Below, piece by piece: positions 1-8,651 of a DNA stretch of 64,000 nucleotides. Origin of the DNA: PFJX01 sp963713085 (GTDB taxonomy: Bacteria > Pseudomonadota > Gammaproteobacteria > Burkholderiales > Thiobacillaceae); assembly GCA_963713085.1 (NCBI GenBank), contig CAVQKQ010000018.1, positions 62,001 to 126,000 on the forward strand. Reading direction: 5' to 3'. A program made the position numbers and the translations under genes. Below the pieces are notes generated by a model. It was not told the origin of the DNA. It ran no database searches and saw only the letters and a list, made by a program, of their open reading frames with translations. The first letter of the stretch is position 1; every line of letters begins with the position of its first letter.

Positions 1-281
1 ACCCCGGCTCCCGCCAACAGTAGCAGCAGGGGCACCCCATAACTGGCCGCGGCGGCCCGCAACAGGGCGCCATCCTGTATGCCGAGAACAACGGGGTCGC
101 CTGGTTTGGCTTCGATCGGATTGTCGACCAGGTATTCCGGTTCATGGGGGTTCACCATGCGGGCGAACAGGGAAGAGCCGCAGCCCTTGCCGCCACAGGC
201 GCCACAGGAGGCGGGCGCCTCGCTCACCACCCAGGCCTTATCGCCTTCAAGGCGGGTGACGCGGGCGGGGGATTCGATCAT
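1..281 (-). CDS. rseC: RseC/MucC family membrane protein, partial
   Basis: Only the first 93 residues are in the window; the 3' end lies beyond position 1. The protein starts MIESPARVTRLEGD and carries the cysteine cluster C26, C29 and C34 (CGACGGKGCG) typical of the RseC/MucC family, then enters a hydrophobic segment at the window edge. In the family this inner-membrane protein tunes sigma-E activity, and homologues assist reduction of the SoxR iron-sulfur cluster. It begins six bases after the rseB stop, as the fourth gene of the rpoE-rseA-rseB-rseC operon. Identification rests on the cysteine motif and operon position. Confidence 0.85.
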   Translation of the reverse strand, partial: MIESPARVTRLEGDKAWVVSEAPASCGACGGKGCGSSLFARMVNPHEPEYLVDNPIEAKPGDPVVLGIQDGALLRAAAASYGVPLLLLLAGAG

Positions 282-287
282 CGCGGC

Positions 288-1235
288 TCAGCGCACCGCT
301 TCCAGGTTCATGCCGATCGCCTCGATGGCCGGCCACGGAGCATCGCCCAGGATGGTGGCCTGCATGGGGCCGACCTGGCGGGTCATCAGGTTGATCATGC
401 CCTTCTTGCTCTGGCCTTTGACGGCTTCCACCGGCTTGGTGGCGGGCTCCAGGAACAGGGAAATATAGGTGAGGCCATCGCTGAAGACCCAGTGCTCCAC
501 CTCGCCTGTTTTGTGGGGCAGGTGCCGTTTAACGGCGGCGACACGGGAAAATCCGGGAGGCAGGTTGTTGATTTCGACGCGCTCATCGACCACGGGCTTG
601 GCCTCATCGGGCATATTGGGCATGTCGGGCAAGGGTGTGGGCTTGGCCGCGGCGCGGGGGGAGATGCCCAGCTTGATCTCGGCAAAGGCGTATTGCATGA
701 GAGGTTGGCCGGCTGCGTTGACCATCACCGCCTTCAGCGGGAGCGCCGTGTTTTTCTCGGCGCACAGGACATAGCCCCAGCGGAAACTGTCCTTGGGCAC
801 CAGTTCCACATTGTCGCAATCCAGCCCGGCCACGCGGCCGGAATCCTTGATTTTCACCCCATACCAATTGGCCAGCGGCGTGGCGTTGGCGGGGAGCAGA
901 TCGGGGAAATGGCGGCCGTTGAGGCGTCTTTCCATTTTGGCCTGGCTGCCGTTGCCTTCCAGGGTCATGGCCTTTCCGTCCAGGCAGCGCACTTCCCGCT
1001 GCAGACCGTCCATGGCCAGCATGCGGTTCTCATTCTGGGGGCCGACAGGACGATTGGCGACATACAGGGTATGCATGGCATCGCCCAATTGGGCGACGAA
1101 CACGCCTTCGTACGATACCTGCCTTGCGGCATCCGCCATGCGCTGCAGCCAGTTGGCGGCGACGGCCTGGGGGAGAAATTGATCCGCGGCATGGGCGCTG
1201 GCGGCTCCGAGCAGGAGCAGCCAAGCCCATCTCAT
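288..1235 (-). CDS. rseB: Sigma-E regulatory protein RseB/MucB
   Basis: This 315-residue periplasmic protein starts with a clear signal peptide (MRWAWLLLLGAASAHA, cleaved before ADQF). The rest matches the MucB/RseB layout: an N-terminal lipid-binding-like domain followed by a smaller C-terminal domain ending near NLEAVR. In the family it binds the periplasmic part of RseA and shields it from DegS cleavage until lipid or LPS signals release it. Its ATG overlaps the rseA stop in an ATGA arrangement, so the two are translationally coupled. Confidence 0.93.
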   Translation of the reverse strand: MRWAWLLLLGAASAHAADQFLPQAVAANWLQRMADAARQVSYEGVFVAQLGDAMHTLYVANRPVGPQNENRMLAMDGLQREVRCLDGKAMTLEGNGSQAKMERRLNGRHFPDLLPANATPLANWYGVKIKDSGRVAGLDCDNVELVPKDSFRWGYVLCAEKNTALPLKAVMVNAAGQPLMQYAFAEIKLGISPRAAAKPTPLPDMPNMPDEAKPVVDERVEINNLPPGFSRVAAVKRHLPHKTGEVEHWVFSDGLTYISLFLEPATKPVEAVKGQSKKGMINLMTRQVGPMQATILGDAPWPAIEAIGMNLEAVR

Positions 1236-1723
1236 CGGCCGACCTCCGCCAGATTGACCCGGGTGAAACTCATTTCCGGGGTCGATACCAGCGCCTGGGC
1301 GTAATCCTGATGGGCCGCAAGATAGGGAACGACGCTTTCCGGCTGGTTGGCCGGCAGGGCGGCTATCTGTAGACCCGACGGCTCCTGGGGGCTGACGCTC
1401 CAGACGCCCCAGGCGATGGCGGTGACCGTGGCCGCCGCGAGCCAGAAATAGGGCTGGCGGGAGCGGGTTCTTCGCATCGGAGCGAGCACGGTAGGCTCAT
1501 CGTCCAGGGCCGCCATGACGCGTTGGGTCAGGTCCGGCACATGGCTGGCCAAGCCCCGCAAGGCGTCGCCCACGGCGAAGTAACCCATCATGCGTTCGCT
1601 TTCCCCGTCGCTGGCGCAGATGCGTTTCAGCATGTCCCGGGCCTCTTCGTCGGACAACTCTCCATCCACGAGGGCGGAAAGGTCTTCATCTTCGTTCTGG
1701 AGTTGCTGGACTGGTTGCATCAT
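1232..1723 (-). CDS. rseA: Anti-sigma-E factor RseA
   Basis: This 163-residue single-pass membrane protein has an N-terminal cytoplasmic anti-sigma domain (LSALVDGELSDEEARDML and following residues) and one hydrophobic segment around residues 87-107 (YFWLAAATVTAIAWGVW), followed by a periplasmic tail that RseB would bind. The chosen start is the ATG at 1723, since AGAAGG lies eight bases upstream, inside the last codons of rpoE. An upstream in-frame GTG at 1732 overlaps the rpoE stop and is less likely. The stop overlaps the rseB start. Confidence 0.93.
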   Translation of the reverse strand: MMQPVQQLQNEDEDLSALVDGELSDEEARDMLKRICASDGESERMMGYFAVGDALRGLASHVPDLTQRVMAALDDEPTVLAPMRRTRSRQPYFWLAAATVTAIAWGVWSVSPQEPSGLQIAALPANQPESVVPYLAAHQDYAQALVSTPEMSFTRVNLAEVGR

Positions 1724-1725
1724 CG

Positions 1726-2325
1726 TTACCACCTTCTGTCTGCCGGCGTGCCCAGGATTGGACGCAGTTTAGCCGCGATCGCTTCGCGTGCCCTGAAAAT
1801 GCGGGAACGCACAGTGCCGATCGGACATCCCATGTAATCGGCGATTTCCTCGTAACTCATGCCTTCCATCTCGCGCAAGGTTATGGCTTGGCGCAATTCC
1901 TCCGGAAGCCCTTCAACCACCTGATTCACCGCTATGGCGACCTGCTTGGACAACAACACCGACTCGGGAGTCCCGATGTCCTGAGCCACCAGGCGTTCAT
2001 CCGGCTCATCCTCATCATCCATGGCCTGGGCCGATACCGTCGGCATCGCCTTGCCCTTGGCCGCGAGATGGTTCTTGGCCGTGTTCACGGCGATGCGGTA
2101 CAGCCAAGTGTAAAAGGCCGCATCGCCGCGAAATTGCGGCAGCGCCCGGTAGGCCTTGATAAAGGTCTCCTGGGCGATGTCTTCCATCTCGTCCTGGTCG
2201 CGCACCATCCGGGAAAGCAACCTCAACAGCTTGCGGCGGTATTTCTCCACCAACAAGCCGAAGGCCTGCTTGTCCCCGGTGCGCACCCGCTCGACCAACT
2301 GAAGGTCGATTTCCCGGTCACTCAT
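1726..2325 (-). CDS. rpoE: RNA polymerase sigma-E factor (RpoE/AlgU)
   Basis: This 199-residue ECF sigma factor has region 2 (EDIAQETFIKAYRALPQF, with AFYTWLYRIAVNTAKNHL) and region 4 (LREMEGMSYEEIADYM, with GTVRSRIFRAREAI). It directs envelope-stress genes, and RseA holds it at the inner membrane. The start MSDREIDLQL at 2325 is preferred over ATGs further upstream because AGGGACGAG lies just before it and it matches the family N terminus. The upstream ATGs would translate through a 12-bp hairpin in the leader. A likely sigma-E promoter lies upstream, which fits autoregulation. It heads the rse operon and is divergent from nadB. Confidence 0.95.
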   Translation of the reverse strand: MSDREIDLQLVERVRTGDKQAFGLLVEKYRRKLLRLLSRMVRDQDEMEDIAQETFIKAYRALPQFRGDAAFYTWLYRIAVNTAKNHLAAKGKAMPTVSAQAMDDEDEPDERLVAQDIGTPESVLLSKQVAIAVNQVVEGLPEELRQAITLREMEGMSYEEIADYMGCPIGTVRSRIFRAREAIAAKLRPILGTPADRRW

Positions 2326-2337
2326 TCTCGTCCCTGT

Positions 2338-2371
2338 GGTGCACGCGCCTTTATTGGGGGGCGCGTGCACC
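2338..2371 (-). promoter_or_regulatory. 12-bp hairpin in the rpoE leader, abutting the ribosome binding site
   Basis: A perfect inverted repeat, GGTGCACGCGCC / GGCGCGTGCACC, surrounds a 10-base spacer. Read on the rpoE strand, the 3' arm ends two bases before AGGGACGAG and 12 bases before the rpoE ATG. It could be an RNA hairpin affecting rpoE translation or a DNA operator. There is no T-run on either side, so it is not a typical terminator. Confidence 0.6.
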
Positions 2372-2441
2372 ATCATCCTGATCAATGTTCGCGGCTTTGC
2401 ATTCCGCGCTGGGGCGAGTATAACCGCCCGGTAGACGGGTC

Positions 2442-2479
2442 ACCCGCATCAAAGACCCGCCGCGATGCGATTAAGTTCC
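2442..2479 (-). promoter_or_regulatory. Candidate sigma-E promoter of rpoE
   Basis: On the minus strand GGAACTT (2479-2473) is followed after 17 bases by TCTTTGA (2455-2449). This resembles the sigma-E consensus GGAACTT-N16-17-TCTGA. Transcription would start near 2442, giving a leader of about 117 bases that contains the hairpin at 2338-2371. The -10 match is imperfect. It lies between rpoE and the divergent nadB. Confidence 0.5.
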
Positions 2480-2498
2480 CAGCCTTGCGATCCTGTTT

Positions 2499-4067
2499 AT
2501 GCCCCGTTACGACGTACTGATCATCGGTTCCGGCCTGGCCGCCGTTACGCTGGCCCTGTCGTTGCCCGAGCGCCTGAAGGTGGCGCTGGTCACCAAGAAA
2601 TCGCCGGAGGACAGCTCCAGTTATTGGGCCCAGGGCGGCATCGCGGCGGTCATGGGGAAAGACGACAGTTTCGCGGACCATGTGCGGGATACCCTGGTGG
2701 CCGGCGCCGGCCTGTGCAACGAGGTGGTGGTGCGCCATGTGGTGGAATCCGCGCCGTCGGCACTGCGCTGGCTCATGGAGCAAGGGGTGCCGTTCGATCG
2801 GGACGACGACGATTACCATCTGGGCCGCGAAGGCGGCCATTCCAGACGCCGGGTTCTGCACGCGGCGGACGCCACCGGCAAGACGGTCCAGGACATCTTG
2901 CTGGCCCGCTTGCACGGCAGAAGGAATTTCACCTTCCTGGCTCAGCACATCGCCATCGACCTGATTACCGACCGTCGCCTGCATCGGGATGGCCGGAGCG
3001 TCCATGGCGCTTACGTACTGGATACCGCCCGGGGACGGGTCAAGACCCTGGCGGCGGGCATTACCGTGCTGGCCACCGGCGGCGCGGGGAAGGCATTTCT
3101 CTACACCACCAACCCGGACACCGCCACCGGCGACGGCATCGCCATGGCCTGGCGGGCAGGCTGCCGGGTGGCCAATATGGAATTCATCCAATTCCATCCC
3201 ACCTGCCTGTATCACCCCCACGCCAAGTCCTTCCTGATCACCGAGGCGATGCGGGGAGAGGGCGCGTTCCTGCGGTTGCCGGACGGCACCCGTTTCATGC
3301 CGGAGCACGACGAGCGGGCGGAACTGGCACCCCGGGATGTGGTGGCCCGGGCCATTGACTTCGAGATGAAGCGGCGCGGCCTGGATTGCGTTTATCTGGA
3401 CATCACCCACAAGCCGGCCAAGTTCATCGTCAGCCACTTTCCCACCATCCATGCGCGCTGCATGGCGCTGGGCATCGACATCACCCGGGAATGGATACCG
3501 GTGGCCCCGGCAGCCCACTACACCTGCGGCGGCGTGCAGGTGGACGGCAACGGCCGCACCAACGTGGAACGGCTATATGCCATTGGCGAAACCAGCGGCA
3601 CCGGCCTCCACGGCGCCAACCGGCTGGCCAGCAATTCCCTTCTGGAATGCCTGGTCTATGGCCGGGCTGCGGCGGCGGATATCGCGATGGCCGGACCGGC
3701 ACCCATGGTGAGCCTGCCGGATTGGGACGAGAGCCGGGTGACGGACGCGGACGAGGAGATCGTCATCGCCCACAATTGGCACGAGTTGCGCCGCTTCATG
3801 TGGGACTACGTGGGCATCGTGCGCACCACCAAGCGCCTGGCCCGGGCGGCGCACCGGATCAAGCTGCTGGACGGGGAGATTTTCGAGTACTACAGCAACT
3901 TCCGGGTCAGCAACGACTTGATTGAACTGCGCAACCTGGTATTGACCGCGGACCTCATCGTGCGCAGCGCCCAGGCACGCCACGAAAGCCGGGGCCTGCA
4001 CGCCTCCCGGGATTACCCGGACCTGCTTCCCGAGGCCCTGGACACCGTCCTCAGCCCCGAGGAATAG
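2499..4067 (+). CDS. nadB: L-aspartate oxidase
   Basis: This 522-residue flavoprotein has the N-terminal dinucleotide-binding motif VLIIGSGLAAVTLALSL, the SSYWAQGGIAA segment typical of NadB, the fumarate-reductase-family motif HPTCLYHP, and the GGVQVD and GLHGANRLASNSLLE segments near the C terminus. It oxidises L-aspartate to iminoaspartate with FAD, the first step of de novo NAD synthesis with NadA. The length is normal. It stands alone, divergent from rpoE and convergent with pepA (three-base gap). Confidence 0.97.
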   Translation: MPRYDVLIIGSGLAAVTLALSLPERLKVALVTKKSPEDSSSYWAQGGIAAVMGKDDSFADHVRDTLVAGAGLCNEVVVRHVVESAPSALRWLMEQGVPFDRDDDDYHLGREGGHSRRRVLHAADATGKTVQDILLARLHGRRNFTFLAQHIAIDLITDRRLHRDGRSVHGAYVLDTARGRVKTLAAGITVLATGGAGKAFLYTTNPDTATGDGIAMAWRAGCRVANMEFIQFHPTCLYHPHAKSFLITEAMRGEGAFLRLPDGTRFMPEHDERAELAPRDVVARAIDFEMKRRGLDCVYLDITHKPAKFIVSHFPTIHARCMALGIDITREWIPVAPAAHYTCGGVQVDGNGRTNVERLYAIGETSGTGLHGANRLASNSLLECLVYGRAAAADIAMAGPAPMVSLPDWDESRVTDADEEIVIAHNWHELRRFMWDYVGIVRTTKRLARAAHRIKLLDGEIFEYYSNFRVSNDLIELRNLVLTADLIVRSAQARHESRGLHASRDYPDLLPEALDTVLSPEE

Positions 4068-4070
4068 ACG

Positions 4071-5564
4071 CTAACGTCCCTCCGCACGCTTGACCAGGAA
4101 ATGCACCAGGAGGGGCACCGGCCGGCCGGTGCCACCCTTTTCCTTGCCGCTCTTCCAGGCCGTGCCGGCGATGTCCAGGTGGGCCCAGTCGTACTTTTCG
4201 GTGAAGCGGGACAGGAAGCAGGCCGCCGTGATGGTGCCGCCGGCGCGGCCGCCGATGTTGGCCATGTCCGCGAAGTTGCTCTTGAGCTGCTCTTGATAGT
4301 CGTCCCACAGAGGCAGTTGCCAGCAGCGGTCGGAAGCCACCTCGCCGGCGTGCAGGAGTTCCCGGGCCAGGCCGTCGCTATTGGCCAGCAGGCCGGAGGC
4401 CACATGGCCCAGGGCGATCACGCAGGCCCCGGTGAGGGTGGCGATGTCCACCACGCAGGCGGGCTCCAGGCGTTCGGCATAGGTCAGGGCGTCGCACAGG
4501 ATTAAACGGCCCTCCGCGTCGGTGTTGAGCACCTCGATGGTCTGACCGGACATGCTGGTGACCACGTCCCCCGGCTTGTTGGCGCGGCCGGAGGGCATGT
4601 TTTCGCAGGTGGGGATGAGGCCGGTCACGTTGAGGGACAGCTTCAGTTCCGAGATTGCCCGGAAGGTGCCCAGCACCGAGGCGGCGCCACCCATGTCGTA
4701 TTTCATCTCGTCCATCTCGGCGCCGGGCTTGAGGGAGATGCCGCCGGAGTCGAAGGTGATGCCCTTGCCCACCAGCACCACGGGTTTCTGCTTCTTGTCC
4801 CCGCCCTTGTGTTCCAGGACGATGAAGCGGGGCGGCTCGTCGCTGCCCTTGGCCACGGAGAGAAAGGACCCCATGCCCAGCTTCTCGATCTCGGCCCGCT
4901 CCATGATCTGGATGCTCAGGCCGCAATCCTTGGCCAATTTCTTCGCCTGGTCGGCCAGGTAGGTGGGCGTGCAGATGTTGCCGGGCAGATTGCCGAGGTC
5001 CTTGGCCAGCTTCATGCCGGTGGCGATGGCCATGCCGCGGGCGGCGGCGGACTCTCCCAGCGGGAGTTCGCCCCGGCGGGTCACGGCCAGGTTCAGCTTG
5101 CGTAGACCCTTCTTGTTGTCCTCGGCCTTGCTTTTCATCTGGTCGAAACGGTACAGGGCATCTTCCGCCACGACCACGGCCTGTTCAACGTTCCAGGGCA
5201 GGTCGCGTTTCTTCACAGGAATCTCGGTGAGATACAGGGTGGCCTCCGCCACGCCGGTGTCGGACAAGGCCTTGACGGCGGCGCGCACCGCCTCGCGATA
5301 CTGCTTGTCGCGGAATTCTCGTTCCTTGCCCAGCCCGACCAGCAACACCCGGTCGCACAGGGTGCCGGGCACGTTATGCAGCAGCAGGGTGGCGCCCGAC
5401 TTGCCGTCCATGTCGCCGCGCCGGAGAATGTCGGCCAGATAGCCTTGGGCGGCCTGATCGATGATGTCGGCGGCCAGGCTGGTTTTGCGATGCTCGAAAA
5501 CGCCCACGACGACGCAAGCCGTACGTTGCTTCTCCGGGCTGCCGCTCTTGATGCTGAAATCCAT
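4071..5564 (-). CDS. pepA: Leucyl aminopeptidase (cytosol aminopeptidase, M17)
   Basis: This 497-residue M17 peptidase carries the catalytic and metal-binding signature NTDAEGRLILCDALTYAE, with the upstream metal ligand region VGKGITFDSGGISLKPG. It removes N-terminal residues, preferring leucine, as a hexamer with two divalent metals; in some bacteria PepA also binds DNA. The N-terminal half (residues 1-160) is the usual variable domain. It is convergent with nadB and divergent from lptF. Confidence 0.97.
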   Translation of the reverse strand: MDFSIKSGSPEKQRTACVVVGVFEHRKTSLAADIIDQAAQGYLADILRRGDMDGKSGATLLLHNVPGTLCDRVLLVGLGKEREFRDKQYREAVRAAVKALSDTGVAEATLYLTEIPVKKRDLPWNVEQAVVVAEDALYRFDQMKSKAEDNKKGLRKLNLAVTRRGELPLGESAAARGMAIATGMKLAKDLGNLPGNICTPTYLADQAKKLAKDCGLSIQIMERAEIEKLGMGSFLSVAKGSDEPPRFIVLEHKGGDKKQKPVVLVGKGITFDSGGISLKPGAEMDEMKYDMGGAASVLGTFRAISELKLSLNVTGLIPTCENMPSGRANKPGDVVTSMSGQTIEVLNTDAEGRLILCDALTYAERLEPACVVDIATLTGACVIALGHVASGLLANSDGLARELLHAGEVASDRCWQLPLWDDYQEQLKSNFADMANIGGRAGGTITAACFLSRFTEKYDWAHLDIAGTAWKSGKEKGGTGRPVPLLVHFLVKRAEGR

Positions 5565-5665
5565 TATTTCCTCCGGATAATTAATGCCATGCTGAAGAAA
5601 AAGAAAAACCCGATCGCCGGGCCCGTGGCCGGATTATCGACAGCTGGTTTGCCAATAGTCAAAGA

Positions 5666-6736
5666 ATGAGAATCTTCGAGCGCGCCCTGACCAGGGAAAT
5701 GGCGGCCATGTCCGCCATGGTGTTCGTCGCGCTGACCGCGATATTCGCGGTGGTGGTCCTGGTGCGGACCCTGGGCCATGCCGCCATCGGGGAATTGGCC
5801 GGGGAGGCGGTCCTGCCCATGCTGAGCTTCGGGGTGTTGCGGTTCATGCCGGTCCTGCTGTCCCTCGCCTTGTTCGTCGGGGTCTTCATGACTCTGAGCC
5901 GAGCCTGGCGCGAAAGCGAGGCGGTCATCTGGATGGGGGCGGGCGTGGGACCCTGGGCCTGGGCTCGCCCGCTGGCCATGTTCGCACTGCCCATGTTCGC
6001 GATCATCTCGCTGGTCAGCCTGGAACTGATCCCCTGGTCGACCCGCAAGCAGGCCGAGTACGAACAGATACTGAAAACCAGGGATGAGGTATCCAACCTG
6101 GCGCCCGGGGCCTTTTCCGAGGATCAGCAGGGCAAGCGGGTCTATTTCGTGGAATCTATTTCCGACAATGGGCAGCGGGTGGACAAGGTCTTCGTCCAGC
6201 TTCGGCAACAGGGCCGTATGGGCGTGGTGGTGGCACGGCAGGGACACGTGGAGACCCATGAAAACGGCGATCGTTTCCTGGTTCTGGAGAGCGGCAAGCG
6301 TTATGAGGGCGTGCCGGGCGACGCGGACTTCCGCACCGCGCGGTTCGCCAGCTATGCAGTGCGCATCCAGCCCCAGGCTTATGTGGATATCGCGAGGGGT
6401 CCGCGCAAGCTGGGTGTCAGGGCGCTGTTGGCCAGCCCCACGCCACATAACATGGGCGAGTTGGTCTGGCGCATCGGTTACCCGGTGAGCGCCCTGCTGC
6501 TGGCATTCCTGGCGTTGCCGTTGAGCTACGTCAATCCGCGGGCCGGACGCTCCTTCAATGTGATGTTCGCCATTCTCATCTACGTGGCCTACAACAATTT
6601 CGTCGGGCTCTCCGATGGCTGGGTCTCCCGCGCCGAGATGAGCGCGACCCAGGGTTTGCTGCTGGTCCATGGCTCCATGTTCCTGGTGTTGGCCTTTTTC
6701 TTCTGGCATCGGTTCCGGGGGCCCTGGTCAAAATGA
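5666..6736 (+). CDS. lptF: LPS export ABC transporter permease LptF
   Basis: This 356-residue YjgP/YjgQ-family permease has N-terminal and C-terminal membrane segments around a periplasmic beta-jellyroll domain (about residues 125-265). With LptG and LptB it forms the LptB2FG transporter that extracts lipopolysaccharide from the inner membrane and passes it to LptC. The start MRIFERALTREM matches the family. lptG overlaps its 3' end by four bases, so the permeases are coupled. Confidence 0.95.
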   Translation: MRIFERALTREMAAMSAMVFVALTAIFAVVVLVRTLGHAAIGELAGEAVLPMLSFGVLRFMPVLLSLALFVGVFMTLSRAWRESEAVIWMGAGVGPWAWARPLAMFALPMFAIISLVSLELIPWSTRKQAEYEQILKTRDEVSNLAPGAFSEDQQGKRVYFVESISDNGQRVDKVFVQLRQQGRMGVVVARQGHVETHENGDRFLVLESGKRYEGVPGDADFRTARFASYAVRIQPQAYVDIARGPRKLGVRALLASPTPHNMGELVWRIGYPVSALLLAFLALPLSYVNPRAGRSFNVMFAILIYVAYNNFVGLSDGWVSRAEMSATQGLLLVHGSMFLVLAFFFWHRFRGPWSK

Positions 6737-7803
6737 GCATTCTGTTCCGCTACATCGCCCGGGAGATTCTCGGCACCACGGCCCTGACCGCATTCGCACT
6801 AATCAGCCTGTTTTCCTTCTTCGATTTCATCAGCGAGATGTCGGGGAATTACTCCGACACCTATACTCCCCTAATGGCGTTGCTGTTCGTCAGCATCAAC
6901 ACCCCGGTCCGGCTCTATGAACTGATCCCGGTGGCCTTGTTGGTGGGGGGATTGTTCGCCTGGAACCGACTGGCCATCAGTTCCGAGTTCAGCGTCATGC
7001 GTACCGGTGGGGTGTCGCCGGTGAGATTGGCGGGATGGATGGTCGGAATCGGCCTGGTCATGGGGGTGGGCATCCTGGTGTTGGGCGAGTATGTGACGCC
7101 CTATGCGGAAAGGGCGGCCCAGCAGTTGAAGATTCGGGCCACCAGCGGGGTGGTTGCCAAGGAATTCCAGACCGGGCTGTGGGCCAAGGACGGCCTTACC
7201 TTCATCAATATCCAGGAACTGCTGCCGGATGCCTCCCTGAACGATCTGCGCCTCTATACCTTCGACGACACCTTCAGTCTGCGCTCGGTGCTGCGCGCGG
7301 AACATGCCACATGGAAGAACGGCCACTGGATCATGCATCAGGTGACGGAAACCCAGTTGGGGGATCAGTCCACCCGCACCACGCGGCTACCTGACCAGGT
7401 TTGGGAATCGGCCATCACGCCGGATCTTCTGTCAGTTTTGATGGTGGCCCCGGAACGCATGTCCATCGCAACCCTGCGCAACTATGTGAATCACCTGGAG
7501 GAGAACCATCAGGCGGCGGAGCGTTACCAGATCGCCCTCTGGAACAAGATGGTCTATCCGGTGGCCGCCCCGGTCATGTTGCTACTGGCCCTGGTATTCG
7601 CCTATCGCCCACCCCGGGTCGGCGGCGCCGGAGGGCCCTTGCTGCTGGGGGTGTTGCTGGGGCTGGGGTTCCATCTGGCCAACCGGCTCTCCGCGCAGGT
7701 CGCCCAACTGCAGGATTGGCCCGCGCCGGTGGCGGCGGTGTCGCCAATCCTGGTCTTCAGTCTGGTTGCGATCGGGACGCTTTGGTGGCTGGAGCGGCGC
7801 TAG
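6733..7803 (+). CDS. lptG: LPS export ABC transporter permease LptG
   Basis: This 356-residue partner of LptF has the same layout: membrane segments at residues 10-115, a periplasmic domain, and three C-terminal membrane segments (PVMLLLALVFAYRPPR, GVLLGLGFHL and the last stretch). It starts at an ATG overlapping the lptF stop. Its last 47 bases overlap the 3' end of the RDD-family gene on the opposite strand, so the two transcripts are convergent with antisense ends. Confidence 0.95.
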   Translation: MSILFRYIAREILGTTALTAFALISLFSFFDFISEMSGNYSDTYTPLMALLFVSINTPVRLYELIPVALLVGGLFAWNRLAISSEFSVMRTGGVSPVRLAGWMVGIGLVMGVGILVLGEYVTPYAERAAQQLKIRATSGVVAKEFQTGLWAKDGLTFINIQELLPDASLNDLRLYTFDDTFSLRSVLRAEHATWKNGHWIMHQVTETQLGDQSTRTTRLPDQVWESAITPDLLSVLMVAPERMSIATLRNYVNHLEENHQAAERYQIALWNKMVYPVAAPVMLLLALVFAYRPPRVGGAGGPLLLGVLLGLGFHLANRLSAQVAQLQDWPAPVAAVSPILVFSLVAIGTLWWLERR

Positions 7804-8239
7804 CCACGTTTACCAGCCGGGTTCCGGCGAGTCGGTCCTGAAGGAATTGGCGATCGGCCGCGAACAGGGCGCTCCACCAGCCCACCCCCCCCAGCGCAAG
7901 ATTGGCGCAAGCCAGAAAGTAGCGCAGCCAGACTTGCCGCAGGCTGGCCGCCCCGCCTGTGGCCGAGTCGATCCGAATGCGCCAGGTTTTCATGGCCAGC
8001 GTCTGTCCCTTGCGCCAGAACAGGGTGAAGTAAAGTCCACCGACAAGGAACAGATAACCTTGCAGCGCGTGGCGGGCCAGCGCATGGGGAAGCCCTTGCG
8101 TGAAGGCGACGAACGGAAACGCCGCCAGGAATAGAACGGCCAGCAACAGCAAGCCCTCATAGAGAACGCAGAGCAGGCGTTTGGGCAAGGAGGGGGCACT
8201 AAGCGCCTGGTCCGACGACGATCCGGGAGGGGGGCTCAT
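7757..8239 (-). CDS. RDD family membrane protein
   Basis: This 160-residue protein has three hydrophobic segments (about residues 20-45, 55-75 and 105-130) and the RDD-type pattern of charged residues next to membrane segments (KRLLCVLYEGLLL, FWRKGQTLAMKTWRIRI). RDD proteins are small membrane proteins of mostly unknown function; some take part in ion exchange or osmotic adaptation. It ends inside the last codons of lptG. It probably forms a unit with the DUF3106, DUF3619 and sigma-factor genes on the same strand. Confidence 0.85.
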   Translation of the reverse strand: MSPPPGSSSDQALSAPSLPKRLLCVLYEGLLLLAVLFLAAFPFVAFTQGLPHALARHALQGYLFLVGGLYFTLFWRKGQTLAMKTWRIRIDSATGGAASLRQVWLRYFLACANLALGGVGWWSALFAADRQFLQDRLAGTRLVNVASAAPATKASRSQPD

Positions 8240-8249
8240 GGCCGGATGA

Positions 8250-8651
8250 TCATCGTCCAGATCGGGACTCTTTCGAAACGGGAAGGCCGTATTCCTGACA
8301 CAGGGAATCCAGCCACTGCTGCTTCATATTGGCTTGGTCTTGTTTTGAAAGGGTCTGGATGCTCTTGTAGTTGTTCCTGGCAGTCTGGCGCTGTTCCGGT
8401 GTCATGTGCGTCCAGGATCGGAGGCGGGCATGCAGCAGGCGCTGCTGCTGGGGGGTGAGCTGGTCGTAACGCTCCGCCACCAGCAATAGCTTGTTCCGCT
8501 GGAATTCCGGCAGATGGCCCCAGTCGGCGGCCAGGGGGGCCAATGCGGTCTGTTGCCGTTGGGTGAGCGCAGACCAGTCCGCTCCGTCCGCCATGACGGC
8601 AAACGAAACCGCCACCATGGCAATGGCCAGGACTATTTTGCGACCAGGCAT
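8250..8651 (-). CDS. DUF3106 exported protein
   Basis: This 133-residue protein starts MPGRKIVLAIAMVAVSF, a signal peptide ending near ADGADW, and contains the DUF3106 repeats of short helices with Q/R-rich turns (LTQRQQTALAPLAADW, LTPQQQRLLHARLRSW, MTPEQRQTARNNY). It resembles small periplasmic stress or scaffold proteins with similar repeats, but the function is unknown. The start at 8651 is preferred to an ATG 46 codons upstream because it begins the signal peptide. The first residues overlap the end of the DUF3619 gene. Confidence 0.85.
   Translation of the reverse strand: MPGRKIVLAIAMVAVSFAVMADGADWSALTQRQQTALAPLAADWGHLPEFQRNKLLLVAERYDQLTPQQQRLLHARLRSWTHMTPEQRQTARNNYKSIQTLSKQDQANMKQQWLDSLCQEYGLPVSKESRSGR

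Noticed and set aside
144..1304. Long plus-strand ORF (386 codons) opposite rseB and rseC
   Set aside because: It lies antisense to a recognised operon, has no family match, and is explained by the high GC content.
2382..3518. Minus-strand ORF of 378 codons opposite nadB
   Set aside because: It is the shadow of nadB, with histidine- and glycine-rich low-complexity sequence typical of antisense frames.
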